Of a stretch of DNA of 16,299 nt, positions 5,749 through 12,237 are shown piece after piece (within the stretch, counting starts at the first letter, position 1; the number at the start of each line of letters is the position of its first letter). This DNA comes from Pseudomonadota bacterium (GTDB taxonomy: Bacteria; Pseudomonadota; Gammaproteobacteria; Xanthomonadales; Rhodanobacteraceae): positions 1 to 16,299 of the forward strand of contig JAEYZH010000058.1 in assembly GCA_023430685.1 (NCBI GenBank), in the 5' to 3' direction. Made by a program: the position numbers and the translations under genes. Below the pieces are notes generated by a model. That model saw nothing but the letters and a program-made list of their open reading frames with translations, had not been told where the DNA came from and did no database searches.

Positions 5749-8040
5749 ATGACGGGAAAGGATGCGTTCGGGCGCATGAGCACGAGCGGGCCAGTGACGG
5801 GCGGAAACCGGCGGCTGCAGGAAAACCGCCGCAGCCTCGGCACGCTCGCTGCGCGCCAGGATCTGCCGCCGCGCGTGCGCAGCGTGCTCGAGAACCTGCT
5901 CGAACACAGTTGCAACTGGTTCGAGCCCGCGATGCGACGCGCGATCGACCAGGTCGAGAACATCCTGTTCGGACTCGCCGAGCGCGCCGGCAACAGCGGC
6001 GAACAGCAGCGGCATTTCGAAAGCCTGCGCGAGATCAAGCTCGCGCGCGCGGACATCGCACCGCGCTTCCTGCAACATCTCGAGGCCAGCCTCGCGGCGC
6101 TGCGCTCGGCGCAGGCCACGCATGCCTCCGCGGGCGACCCGCATCCGCTGCGCTCCCCGCTCGGGCTCGTCGATACCGGCGTGCTCGAGGAAGACCTCGC
6201 GCTGCAGGAAATCGCGGGCAAGGCCGAGGTCCGCAACAGCGCCGACCTCAACGCGCTCGCGCAGCGGCTCGCGGTGGTCGCCGGCACGCCGACGTGGCCG
6301 ATCGACGCGATGCCGCTCGGGCCGACCCAGCTCGCAGAGGCGTTCCGGCATGCGCTCGCATCGATCGACATCGACACCGAGCACCGCGTGATCGTCTATC
6401 GCCAGTTCGACCGCGCCGCGCTCGCGCCGATCGGCATGTTCTACGAAACCGCGAACGCGCGCCTGGTCGGGCTGCGCATCCTGCCGAACCTGCTGCCGCC
6501 TTCCTACCGGCGGAATTCCGCCGCCCAACAGGCGCAGCGACCGCCGGAGGGCGCGCCCGCGCCGATGCCGCAAGAGGCCGAGGAAGGCGCAACGTCCGCG
6601 GCCGACGCGGAACTGTTCGGCACGTTGCGCGACCTGCTGTCGCAACGCCGCCGCGCGTCCGGCGCAGGCGATCATGACGCGCACGAACCACAGCATCCTG
6701 CAAGCCGCGAAGACCTCCAGAGCGTACTCGGCGCGATGCAGCGCAGCGCGGGCGCGGGCTCGCGCCCCGCGCGCTACGACGCCGAACACTTCCGCAACAC
6801 GCTGCTGGTCAAGCTGCGTCGCGCGAGTCCGCAGGGCCAGCCGCTCGGGCTCGCGCACGAGGACGCCGACACCATCGACCTCGTCGGCATGCTGTTCGAC
6901 TACATCACGCGCGACGTGCGCGACGGCAGCGCCGCGCGCGCGCTGCTGACCCAGTTGCACGTGCCGGTGCTGCGCGTCGCACTCGGCGACAAGACCTTCT
7001 TCACGCGCCGCGACCATCCGGCGCGCGAACTGCTCAACACGATCGCCGAGACCGGCGCGCGCTGGATCGACACCTCCGATGCCGACGCCGACACCGAACT
7101 GGTCGATCGCATGCGCATGGTCGTCGAACACGTCGGGCAGGACTTCGACGGCGACATCGGCATCTTCGAGAACCTGCTCGGCGACCTCGGCCAGCACATG
7201 CGCGTGGTCGCACGCCGTGCCGAAGTGGTCGAGCGGCGGCACATCGATGCGGCGAAGGGGCGCGACCGGCTCGAGATCGCGCGCAACGCCGCGCGCAGCG
7301 CGATCACGCGCCTGGTGCAGGACCACCGGCCCTCGCCGCGCGTGCGCGCGCTGCTCGAGCATGCCTGGGTCGATGCGCTCGCGCTGGCCGCGTTGCGCGA
7401 CGGAACTGGCGGGTCCGCATTCCGTCGCCGCCTGACCGTGGCGAGCAACCTCGTGCGGCAATCGGAATCCGCGCGCGAGGACGAATCGGTCGACGCCGAA
7501 GTGCGCGGCGAGCTCGACGCGGGCCTGCGCCAGGTCGGCCTGCATCCCGATGATGTCGAAGACATCCTCGACCACCTGCACGCGGACGCGAGCACGCAGG
7601 ACACGCAGCAGGCCCGCCATGTGCTCGAGCGCATCGACGAGGCGATCGAGCACAAGGCGCGCCTCGGCGGCGCCGATGCGGCGCCCGCCGCCGCGGCGCC
7701 CACGCCACCGGTGCCGCTCGGCCCGGCCGAGATCGAGATGCTGCAGCAGCTCAAGCGCACCGCGTTCGGAACCTGGTTCGAGTTCGTGCTGAACCAGCAG
7801 GGCGAGACCGCGCGGCGCAAGCTCGCATGGTTCTCGCCGGTCACCGGGCACTGCCTGTTCGTCAACCAGCGTGGCGCGCGCAGCGAGGACCGCACGCTCG
7901 ACCAGCTCGCGCGCGACATGGTGCGAGGGCAGGCGCGCATCGCGGACGTGGCCACGGGCTCGATGATCGATCGCGCCTGGAAGGCGATCGTCGAGATGCT
8001 CAAGAAGCGCGAGCCGGCCACCGCCGGGGCCACGCCATGA
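5749..8040 (+). CDS. DUF1631 family protein
   Basis: This large 763-residue, mostly helical, Arg/Glu/Ala-rich soluble protein has no signal peptide or membrane segment. An N-terminal helical block (LENLLEHSCNWFEPAMRRAI, QVENILFGLAERAGNSGEQQ, FESLREIKLAR) is followed by a Pro/Ala-rich linker at about 258-310. A central block includes VDLVGMLFDYI-like and HVPVLRVALGDKTFF segments and the pair LLNTIAETGARW and FDGDIGIFENLL. The C-terminal module (about 655-763) carries GTWFEFVLNQQ, RRKLAWFSPVTGHCLFVNQRG and LARDMVRGQARI. These blocks match my memory of DUF1631, whose biochemical role is not settled. ATG 5749 is a choice: ATG 5776 is also in frame, and upstream in-frame ATGs lie inside btuB. It is followed by a PilZ gene, suggesting a link to c-di-GMP signalling (inference). 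Confidence 0.85.
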   Translation: MTGKDAFGRMSTSGPVTGGNRRLQENRRSLGTLAARQDLPPRVRSVLENLLEHSCNWFEPAMRRAIDQVENILFGLAERAGNSGEQQRHFESLREIKLARADIAPRFLQHLEASLAALRSAQATHASAGDPHPLRSPLGLVDTGVLEEDLALQEIAGKAEVRNSADLNALAQRLAVVAGTPTWPIDAMPLGPTQLAEAFRHALASIDIDTEHRVIVYRQFDRAALAPIGMFYETANARLVGLRILPNLLPPSYRRNSAAQQAQRPPEGAPAPMPQEAEEGATSAADAELFGTLRDLLSQRRRASGAGDHDAHEPQHPASREDLQSVLGAMQRSAGAGSRPARYDAEHFRNTLLVKLRRASPQGQPLGLAHEDADTIDLVGMLFDYITRDVRDGSAARALLTQLHVPVLRVALGDKTFFTRRDHPARELLNTIAETGARWIDTSDADADTELVDRMRMVVEHVGQDFDGDIGIFENLLGDLGQHMRVVARRAEVVERRHIDAAKGRDRLEIARNAARSAITRLVQDHRPSPRVRALLEHAWVDALALAALRDGTGGSAFRRRLTVASNLVRQSESAREDESVDAEVRGELDAGLRQVGLHPDDVEDILDHLHADASTQDTQQARHVLERIDEAIEHKARLGGADAAPAAAAPTPPVPLGPAEIEMLQQLKRTAFGTWFEFVLNQQGETARRKLAWFSPVTGHCLFVNQRGARSEDRTLDQLARDMVRGQARIADVATGSMIDRAWKAIVEMLKKREPATAGATP

Positions 8041-8090
8041 GCGCGCGCGACGCCGTGTCGCGCGGACGTCCGCGGCGGAGGAACCGATGA
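8037..8090 (+). CDS. Possible 17-codon coupling ORF between DUF1631 and PilZ genes
   Basis: The reading frame MSARDAVSRGRPRRRNR starts in an ATGA overlap with the DUF1631 stop and ends in an ATGA overlap with the PilZ start. It therefore bridges the 46-bp gap without leaving a ribosome gap. The product is strongly basic (seven Arg). It may serve only to carry terminating ribosomes to the next start, or the overlaps may be chance. The DNA also holds two competing stems: CGCGCGAC/GTCGCGCG (8044-8051 with 8057-8064) and the perfect 14-bp palindrome CGCGGACGTCCGCG (8061-8074). The PilZ gene has its own good GGAGG, so the peptide is not required to explain initiation. Confidence 0.3.
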   Translation: MSARDAVSRGRPRRRNR

Positions 8091-8434
8091 ACGAAAAACG
8101 CAGGTTGCCGCGCAAGCGCCCCGGCATGCCGTTGCAGGTGATCGACGCGATGACCGGCGATGTCGCGGGCCGGCTCGGCAACCTCTCGCTCGAAGGGATG
8201 ATGCTGGTCACGCAGCGGCCGCTGGCCGAGGACGCGCTGTATCAGTTCCTGTTCCACCTGCCCGATTCGCACGGTCGCCTGCACCCGGTGGAGGTCGGCG
8301 TGCACGAGCAGTGGACCGACGCCGGCAGCGAGCGCGGCCAGGTCTGGACCGGCTTCCGCTTCATCGACATCGGTCCCGACGACAACCGCATCCTGCGCGA
8401 ATGGCTCATGCACGCAGAGGACTTCGTCGCCTGA
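8087..8434 (+). CDS. PilZ-domain protein, probable c-di-GMP receptor
   Basis: The 115-residue protein is a single PilZ domain. The N-terminal RxxxR motif is R5-R6-L7-P8-R9 in MNEKRRLPRKRPG. The second motif, [D/N]xSxxG, is N32-L-S34-L-E-G37 in GNLSLEGMML. Both c-di-GMP contact motifs are intact, so ligand binding is likely. The rest is a beta-barrel pattern (YQFLFHLPDS, GVHEQW, VWTGFRFIDI) with a short C-terminal helix. ATG 8087 has GGAGG at 8077-8081 with a 5-nt spacer. The gene follows DUF1631, probably in the same transcript, and converges on the TetR gene with only 10 bp between stop codons. Its downstream target (motility, polysaccharide or other) cannot be told. It has no inhibitor-like extra domain. 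Confidence 0.9.
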   Translation: MNEKRRLPRKRPGMPLQVIDAMTGDVAGRLGNLSLEGMMLVTQRPLAEDALYQFLFHLPDSHGRLHPVEVGVHEQWTDAGSERGQVWTGFRFIDIGPDDNRILREWLMHAEDFVA

Positions 8435-8444
8435 GCGACGCGAC

Positions 8445-9116
8445 TCAGAGCGGCATGCCGCGCTCGGTGCCTGGCGCATAGGCGCGCAGGAAGAACTCGA
8501 CGGTCGCGCGCACGTGCAGGTCGTCATCGCGTTCGGACACCGGCGACTGGCACCGCCCGCACAGCAACTGCGCGTGTCGGTCGCCCTTGAGCAGGGCGAA
8601 GAACTGCGACGCCGCACGCGGGATGTCGGTGATCTCGAGCTGGCCCGCGTCCACTTCGTGGCGCAGGAACTGCTGCATGCCAGCCTGCACGCGCTGCGGA
8701 CCGGCCTCCCAGAACAGCTGCGCGAGCTTCTCGGAGCTCGCGCACGACCCCGAGTTGAGCAGTCGGTTCAGCGCCACCGCTTCGGGCGCGGTCACGAGCG
8801 AGAAAAATGCGCGGCCGATCGCTTCGAGCTGGCGTCGCACCGGCGCGTCCTGGTCGACGTCGAACAGCGTGGCCGGCATCTGCTCCTCGCAACGCGCGCG
8901 GATCGCGGCGAAGAACAAGGTTTCCTTGTCGGTGAAGTGGCTGTAGACGGTGAGTTTGGACACGCCGGCTTCCGCCGCGATCGCATCCATGCTGGTGCCC
9001 TCGAATCCGCTCAGCGGAAACAGGCGCTTGGCCGCGTCGAGGATGGCCGCGCGCTTTTCGAGATCCTTCGGGCGACCGGGTCCGCTGTTCCTGGCGATGG
9101 CGATGGCTGCATTCAT
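8445..9116 (-). CDS. TetR/AcrR family transcriptional regulator
   Basis: The 223-residue protein has an N-terminal TetR helix-turn-helix: KRAAILDAAKRLFPLSGFEG, TSMDAIAAEAGVSKLTVYSH and FTDKETLFFAAI (about 21-72). The C-terminal ligand/dimer domain (residues about 80-215) resembles the AefR-like subgroup, with FFSLVTAPEAVALNRLL and a Cys-containing LLCGRCQSPVSE segment near the end. Start ATG (complement of 9114-9116) is chosen because the family similarity begins soon after it; the longer open frame upstream is non-coding. Such regulators commonly repress a divergent efflux operon. No pump gene is next to it here, although an AT-rich divergent promoter patch lies at 9190-9202. The inducer and target are unknown. 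Confidence 0.9.
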   Translation of the reverse strand: MNAAIAIARNSGPGRPKDLEKRAAILDAAKRLFPLSGFEGTSMDAIAAEAGVSKLTVYSHFTDKETLFFAAIRARCEEQMPATLFDVDQDAPVRRQLEAIGRAFFSLVTAPEAVALNRLLNSGSCASSEKLAQLFWEAGPQRVQAGMQQFLRHEVDAGQLEITDIPRAASQFFALLKGDRHAQLLCGRCQSPVSERDDDLHVRATVEFFLRAYAPGTERGMPL

Positions 9117-9191
9117 GTCGGGCGGGTGTGCTCTGGTGGCCTGCTTCAGTGCATGACCAATGGTACTGGCTGGACTGGGGGATGCGGTCTT

Positions 9192-9202
9192 TATACTATA
9201 CT
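9192..9202. promoter_or_regulatory. AT-rich divergent promoter/operator patch
   Basis: TATACTATACT (two overlapping TATACT hexamers, 9192-9197 and 9197-9202) stands out in this GC-rich DNA. On the minus strand it reads AGTATAGTATA and offers TATAGT or TATAAA as a -10 for the TetR gene. On the plus strand it offers TATACT for rightward transcription. The -35 matches are weak on both strands. An autoregulated TetR operator near here is plausible by family habit but not proven. Confidence 0.45.
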
Positions 9203-9253
9203 CCACGGTACATGAATGGCCCCGCCACCCATGCGCGCGGCGACACGGTCGGG

Positions 9254-9274
9254 CGTGGAACGGTCTGTTCCACG
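9254..9274. promoter_or_regulatory. Perfect 8-bp inverted repeat (candidate operator or hairpin)
   Basis: CGTGGAAC (9254-9261) and GTTCCACG (9267-9274) are exact reverse complements around a 5-nt centre, GGTCT. It lies about 140 bp upstream of the TetR start and 50 bp downstream of the TATACT patch. It could be a dimeric regulator site or an RNA hairpin in a rightward transcript. There is no U tract after it. Confidence 0.5.
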
Positions 9275-9493
9275 AATTCGCCTTGTCGGTGCGCCATCTT
9301 GCCTCATGTGGTGCTGTCGGGGTCACGGCCGCACCGTTGTCCCGCTTTGGAAAGCCTCTCGCCGCATCGCCCGGCCCCCCCCCCTCCCGCAACCGGGCGG
9401 TGCGGACGAGAGCACCTGATGGTCGGCCCTGCCGCACGCACACGCGCGCCGGCACTTGCCCATGTGGCACGGGCCTTGCTGCGGAGAGTCGCC

Positions 9494-9562
9494 ATGCAAC
9501 CTTGCACACCGTTCGAGCATCCGTATGAAGCCAGCGTCGGAAACGGCGAGGCCGTGCGATGA
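9494..9562 (+). CDS. Possible 22-codon leader ORF
   Basis: The ATG at 9494 has GGAGAG at 9483-9488, a good Shine-Dalgarno sequence and spacing. It opens a 22-codon frame beginning MQPCTPFEHPYEA and ending in an ATGA overlap with the next ORF's start (9559). This looks like a translationally coupled leader peptide. It has no recognisable family and could be chance. Confidence 0.25.
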   Translation: MQPCTPFEHPYEASVGNGEAVR

Positions 9563-9930
9563 GCGCGCCGTCCGCGCTCGCCGCCGACGCGCCACCGCCC
9601 GCGTGGGCCAGCCTGTCGCTGAGGCTGGCGCAACGTGCGTTCGCCCAACTGGTCGAGGGTTCCGGTTCCGATGCGTCACGTCCCGCCGACATCCGCCTCG
9701 CGCGCCTGCGCAGCCACGCCCGCCGGACACTGTCCGTGCTGTCCGCGGACGACCAGGCGCGCATCGCGCGCTGGCTCGCGTTGCAGTTCGCGAGTCGCGA
9801 CGCATCGGCGCCGTCGCCGGCCTGGCTCTCGCGCGTCGACGCTGCGTTCGCGTCTGGCGTCGAAAGCCTTCGCGCGAGCGCAGGCGAGTCGCTGCGCGCA
9901 CGTGCCGACGAGGACGCGTTCGCGGCGTGA
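9559..9930 (+). CDS. Hypothetical protein, unrecognised (123 aa)
   Basis: I do not recognise this protein. The predicted product is Ala/Arg/Ser-rich and helical, with an N-terminal Pro/Ala segment (APPPAWASLSLRLAQRAFAQ), an Arg-rich middle (IRLARLRSHARRTLSVLSAD, ARIARWLALQFASRD) and a Ser/Ala/Arg C-terminus. It has no signal peptide, membrane span or cysteine. Third codon positions are mostly G or C, as in the true genes around it, which favours coding, and the start overlaps the preceding 22-codon ORF by ATGA. Long opposite-strand frames also cover this stretch, so spurious status is possible. It is separated from the next gene by a good promoter. Confidence 0.45.
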   Translation: MSAPSALAADAPPPAWASLSLRLAQRAFAQLVEGSGSDASRPADIRLARLRSHARRTLSVLSADDQARIARWLALQFASRDASAPSPAWLSRVDAAFASGVESLRASAGESLRARADEDAFAA

Positions 9931-9994
9931 TGGCACGGGGCGCGCGGTGACTTCCGGCACTTCGGGGGCAGCGCGCCGATCGCCAACGATGGAT

Positions 9995-10023
9995 TTGCCG
10001 CGGATGCGGCGAGTGCCTATGCT
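9995..10023 (+). promoter_or_regulatory. Sigma70-type promoter for the isoaspartyl-methyltransferase-like/tolC unit
   Basis: TTGCCG (9995-10000) and TATGCT (10018-10023) are separated by exactly 17 nt. The predicted start is near 10030, giving a leader of about 24 nt before ATG 10054. No clear Shine-Dalgarno sequence is present in that leader. Confidence 0.65.
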
Positions 10024-10053
10024 CTCCACCCTTTTTCCGATCGGTCCACGACC

Positions 10054-10713
10054 ATGTTGAACGCAACCGAGCAAGCCCGGCAGAACATGATCGAGAACCA
10101 GGTGCGTCCGTGGGAAGTGCTCGACGCGCGCGTGCTCGAGACGCTCGCCGCGGTGCGCCGCGAGGACTTCGTGCCGGCACGTCATCGCGCGCTCGCGTTC
10201 GCCGACCTGTCGCTGCCGATCGGCCATGGCGAAGTCATGATGAAGCCGGTCATCGAAGGCCGGCTGCTGCAGGCGATCGATCTGCAGCCGCACGAGCGCG
10301 TGCTCGAGATCGGCACCGGTACCGGATTCCTTTCCGCCTGCCTCGCGCGCCTCGGCGCCAGCGTGCTCAGCGTGGAACGCCATGCGGACCTCGCCGACGC
10401 GGCCCGCGCGAACCTCGCCGCGGCGCAGGTGCGCAACGTGCGCGTCGAGACCGCCGACGCACTGTCGCATTTCGATCCGGGTGATGCGTTCGACCTCGTC
10501 GTCGTCGGCGGCGCGGTGTGGAGCCTGCCCGACAGCCTGCGTGCGCAGGTGCGCCCCGGCGGGCGCCTGTTCGCGATCGTCGGCGACTCGCCCGCGATGC
10601 AGGCGACCCTGCACGAACGCGTCGACGCGAGCCACTGGACCGTGGGCAGCCTGTTCGAAACCGATCTTCCGTACCTGCACAACGCCGAGCCGCCACGCCG
10701 CTTCTCGCTCTGA
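10054..10713 (+). CDS. pcm: Protein-L-isoaspartate O-methyltransferase family protein
   Basis: The 219-residue class I SAM-dependent methyltransferase has an N-terminal helix typical of Pcm relatives (ARQNMIENQVRPWEV, REDFVPARHRALAFADLSLPIG). The SAM-binding motif is RVLEIGTGTGFLSACLA (82-98), followed by VLSVERHADL and the later FDLVVVGGAVWSLP. True Pcm repairs isoaspartyl damage in proteins. The usual TISQP segment, with its substrate-site Ser/Thr, is replaced here by EVMMKP (residues 60-65), so the catalytic role is uncertain and the symbol denotes family only. It has its own promoter and lies 39 bp upstream of tolC, apparently co-transcribed. I recall the same pairing in Xanthomonas relatives, where this gene is usually annotated as a Pcm family protein. 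Confidence 0.85.
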   Translation: MLNATEQARQNMIENQVRPWEVLDARVLETLAAVRREDFVPARHRALAFADLSLPIGHGEVMMKPVIEGRLLQAIDLQPHERVLEIGTGTGFLSACLARLGASVLSVERHADLADAARANLAAAQVRNVRVETADALSHFDPGDAFDLVVVGGAVWSLPDSLRAQVRPGGRLFAIVGDSPAMQATLHERVDASHWTVGSLFETDLPYLHNAEPPRRFSL

Positions 10714-10752
10714 CGTGGCGCCCCAGACGATACATCCCCCGAGGAAGACCCG

Positions 10753-12147
10753 ATGATCCGCATCCTGTCCCTGTCGCTGGCGATCGCGCTCGCTTCCGGT
10801 GCCACCGCCGCGCACGCCGACGACCTGATCCAGGTCTACCAGGAAGCCCGCGCGTCCGACCCGACCCTCGCCGGTGCCGAAGCGACCAAGCTCTCGACCG
10901 ACGAGTTCGTGAACCAGGCGCGTTCGCAGTTGCTGCCGCAGATCGGCATCAACCTCGAGTTCACGCGTTCGCGCTCGGGCGACAACGGCACCGCGCTGAT
11001 CAACAACCCGGGCATCCCGGGCATTCCCGACGAGCAGATCCTCATCGACGGCAGCAGTTCGACGAGCTACCGGCGCTCGGTCGGCGCGCAGCTGAGCCAG
11101 CCGATCCTCGACATCAGCCGCTGGACCGCGCTGAAGTCGAGCCGCTATACCGCACAGGCGGGCGCGGCGACCTATGACGCCGCGCAGCAGCAGTTGCTCG
11201 TGCAGGTCGCACGCGCCTACTTCGACGTGCTCAGCGCGCTCGACGCGCTGAAGTTCGCCGACGCGAACGAGAAGGCGCTCGCGCGCCAGCTCGAGCAGGC
11301 GCAGCAGCGCTTCGACGTTGGCCTGGCCGCGATCACCGACGTCAACGACGCGAAGGCGCAGCACGACCAGGCGGTCGCGAGCGTGATCACCAACCAGAAC
11401 GCGGTCGACACCGCGCGCGAAGCCGTGCGCCAGCTCACCAACAAGGTGCCGGGCGAGTTCAGGAAGCTGCGCGAGAACCTGCCGCTGGATCGCCCGACGC
11501 CGGACGATCCGGAGGCGTGGGTCGACGTCGCACTGAAGAACAATCCGTCCCTCGCGGCCGCCGCGTACCAGGTCGACGCCGCCAATGCGGACATCAACAC
11601 CGCGCGCGCGGGCCACCTGCCGACGATCAGCGGCACGCTCGGCTACTCGCGCAGCCCGCTCTGGGGCGATACGCGCTACGGCGGCCTGCCCGGCGAGATC
11701 CACGACAGCAGCGACCCGAAGTGGGGCAGCACGATCGGCATCACGCTGACGGTGCCGATCTTCAGCGGCGGCTACACGCAATCGCGCGTGCGCCAGGCGA
11801 TCCACAACCGCGACTTCCGGCAGGACCAGCACGAGTTCAACCGGCGCCAGGTCGAAGCCGCGACGCGCAACAACTTCCGTTCGGTGATCGCGGGCGCGAG
11901 CGAAGTCGAGGCGCGCCAGGCCGCGGTGGTTTCCGCGCAGAGCTCGGTAGAGGCGACCCAGGCCGGCTACGAAGTCGGCACCCGCACGATCGTCGACGTG
12001 CTGATCAGCCAGCAGACCCTGCTGCAGGCTCAGAGTGCGTACTCCACCGCCCGCCACGCCTACGTGTTGAACCGCCTGCTGCTCAAGCAGGCCGCCGGCG
12101 TGATCGAGGTGCAGGACCTCGAGGCGATCAACGCGTTGCTGGAGTGA
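10753..12147 (+). CDS. tolC: TolC family outer-membrane efflux/secretion channel
   Basis: The 464-residue protein has a signal peptide (MIRILSLSLAIALASGATAAHA, likely cleaved after residue 22) and two OEP repeats. The first includes DLIQVYQEARASDPTLAGAE, LSQPILDISRWTAL and the long helical hairpin QQLLVQVARAYFDVLSALDAL...QQRFDVGLAAITDVNDAKA. The second includes DVALKNNPSLAAAAYQVDAA, ITLTVPIFSGGYTQSRVRQA and YEVGTRTIVDVLISQQTLLQAQ. The trimeric product forms an outer-membrane barrel plus periplasmic tunnel for RND/MFP efflux and type I secretion. GAGGAAG (10741-10747) precedes ATG 10753. No membrane-fusion or pump gene adjoins, so it probably serves partners encoded elsewhere, as E. coli TolC does. 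Its TGA stop abuts a GGGACGA heptad array, and it converges on waaA. Confidence 0.95.
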   Translation: MIRILSLSLAIALASGATAAHADDLIQVYQEARASDPTLAGAEATKLSTDEFVNQARSQLLPQIGINLEFTRSRSGDNGTALINNPGIPGIPDEQILIDGSSSTSYRRSVGAQLSQPILDISRWTALKSSRYTAQAGAATYDAAQQQLLVQVARAYFDVLSALDALKFADANEKALARQLEQAQQRFDVGLAAITDVNDAKAQHDQAVASVITNQNAVDTAREAVRQLTNKVPGEFRKLRENLPLDRPTPDDPEAWVDVALKNNPSLAAAAYQVDAANADINTARAGHLPTISGTLGYSRSPLWGDTRYGGLPGEIHDSSDPKWGSTIGITLTVPIFSGGYTQSRVRQAIHNRDFRQDQHEFNRRQVEAATRNNFRSVIAGASEVEARQAAVVSAQSSVEATQAGYEVGTRTIVDVLISQQTLLQAQSAYSTARHAYVLNRLLLKQAAGVIEVQDLEAINALLE

Positions 12148-12237
12148 GGGACGAGGGACCAGGGACGAGGGACGAGGATTCGGGTCCGGTGCCTGGCAGA
12201 CGGCCCCTAGCCCCTCGTCCCTCGTCCCTCGTCCCTG
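12148..12237. repeat. Inverted GAGGGAC heptad arrays between convergent tolC and waaA (possible bidirectional terminator)
   Basis: The left arm, immediately after the tolC stop, has four GGGAC-type heptads (12148-12177). The right arm (12210-12237) carries the reverse complement. CAGGGACGAGGGACGAGG (12160-12177) pairs perfectly with 12220-12237 (18 bp, 42-nt loop). A shifted register gives 25 bp with two mismatches. The large stem between convergent genes could act as a bidirectional terminator, though no U tract follows. Each arm also holds at least four GGG tracts on its G-rich strand, a quadruplex motif. The right arm overlaps the 3' end of waaA. Confidence 0.85.

Larger units (their letters stand above)
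9117..9493. other. Regulatory intergenic region upstream of the TetR gene
   Basis: I see no convincing protein-coding gene in this stretch. A frame open over 9128-9562 has a composition unlike a folded protein, with His/Pro/Arg/Cys-rich runs. The stretch holds an AT-rich patch near 9190-9202, a perfect palindrome at 9254-9274, and a homopolymer of ten C at 9375-9384. The sequence looks less codon-structured than its neighbours and could be a decayed gene or a regulatory/RNA region. Confidence 0.6.

Noticed and set aside
5668..8211. Minus-strand open frame of 847 codons opposite DUF1631
   Set aside because: Mirror of a true GC-rich gene. The translation is Arg/Ala/His/Asp-rich without recognisable domains, while the plus strand shows family motifs.
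8431..8448. CTGAG/CTCAG inverted repeat holding both stop codons of the convergent PilZ and TetR genes
   Set aside because: Only 5 bp with an 8-nt loop and no U tract. Too weak to call a terminator.
9128..9562. Plus-strand 144-codon frame upstream of the 123-aa ORF
   Set aside because: His/Pro/Arg/Cys-rich composition without family resemblance, crossing a C10 tract. Only its last 22 codons have a plausible start.
9676..12057. Minus-strand open frame of 793 codons opposite the Pcm-like gene and tolC
   Set aside because: Composition is low complexity (Arg, Ala, Val, Asp, Leu runs) and it covers two well-identified plus-strand genes and a promoter.
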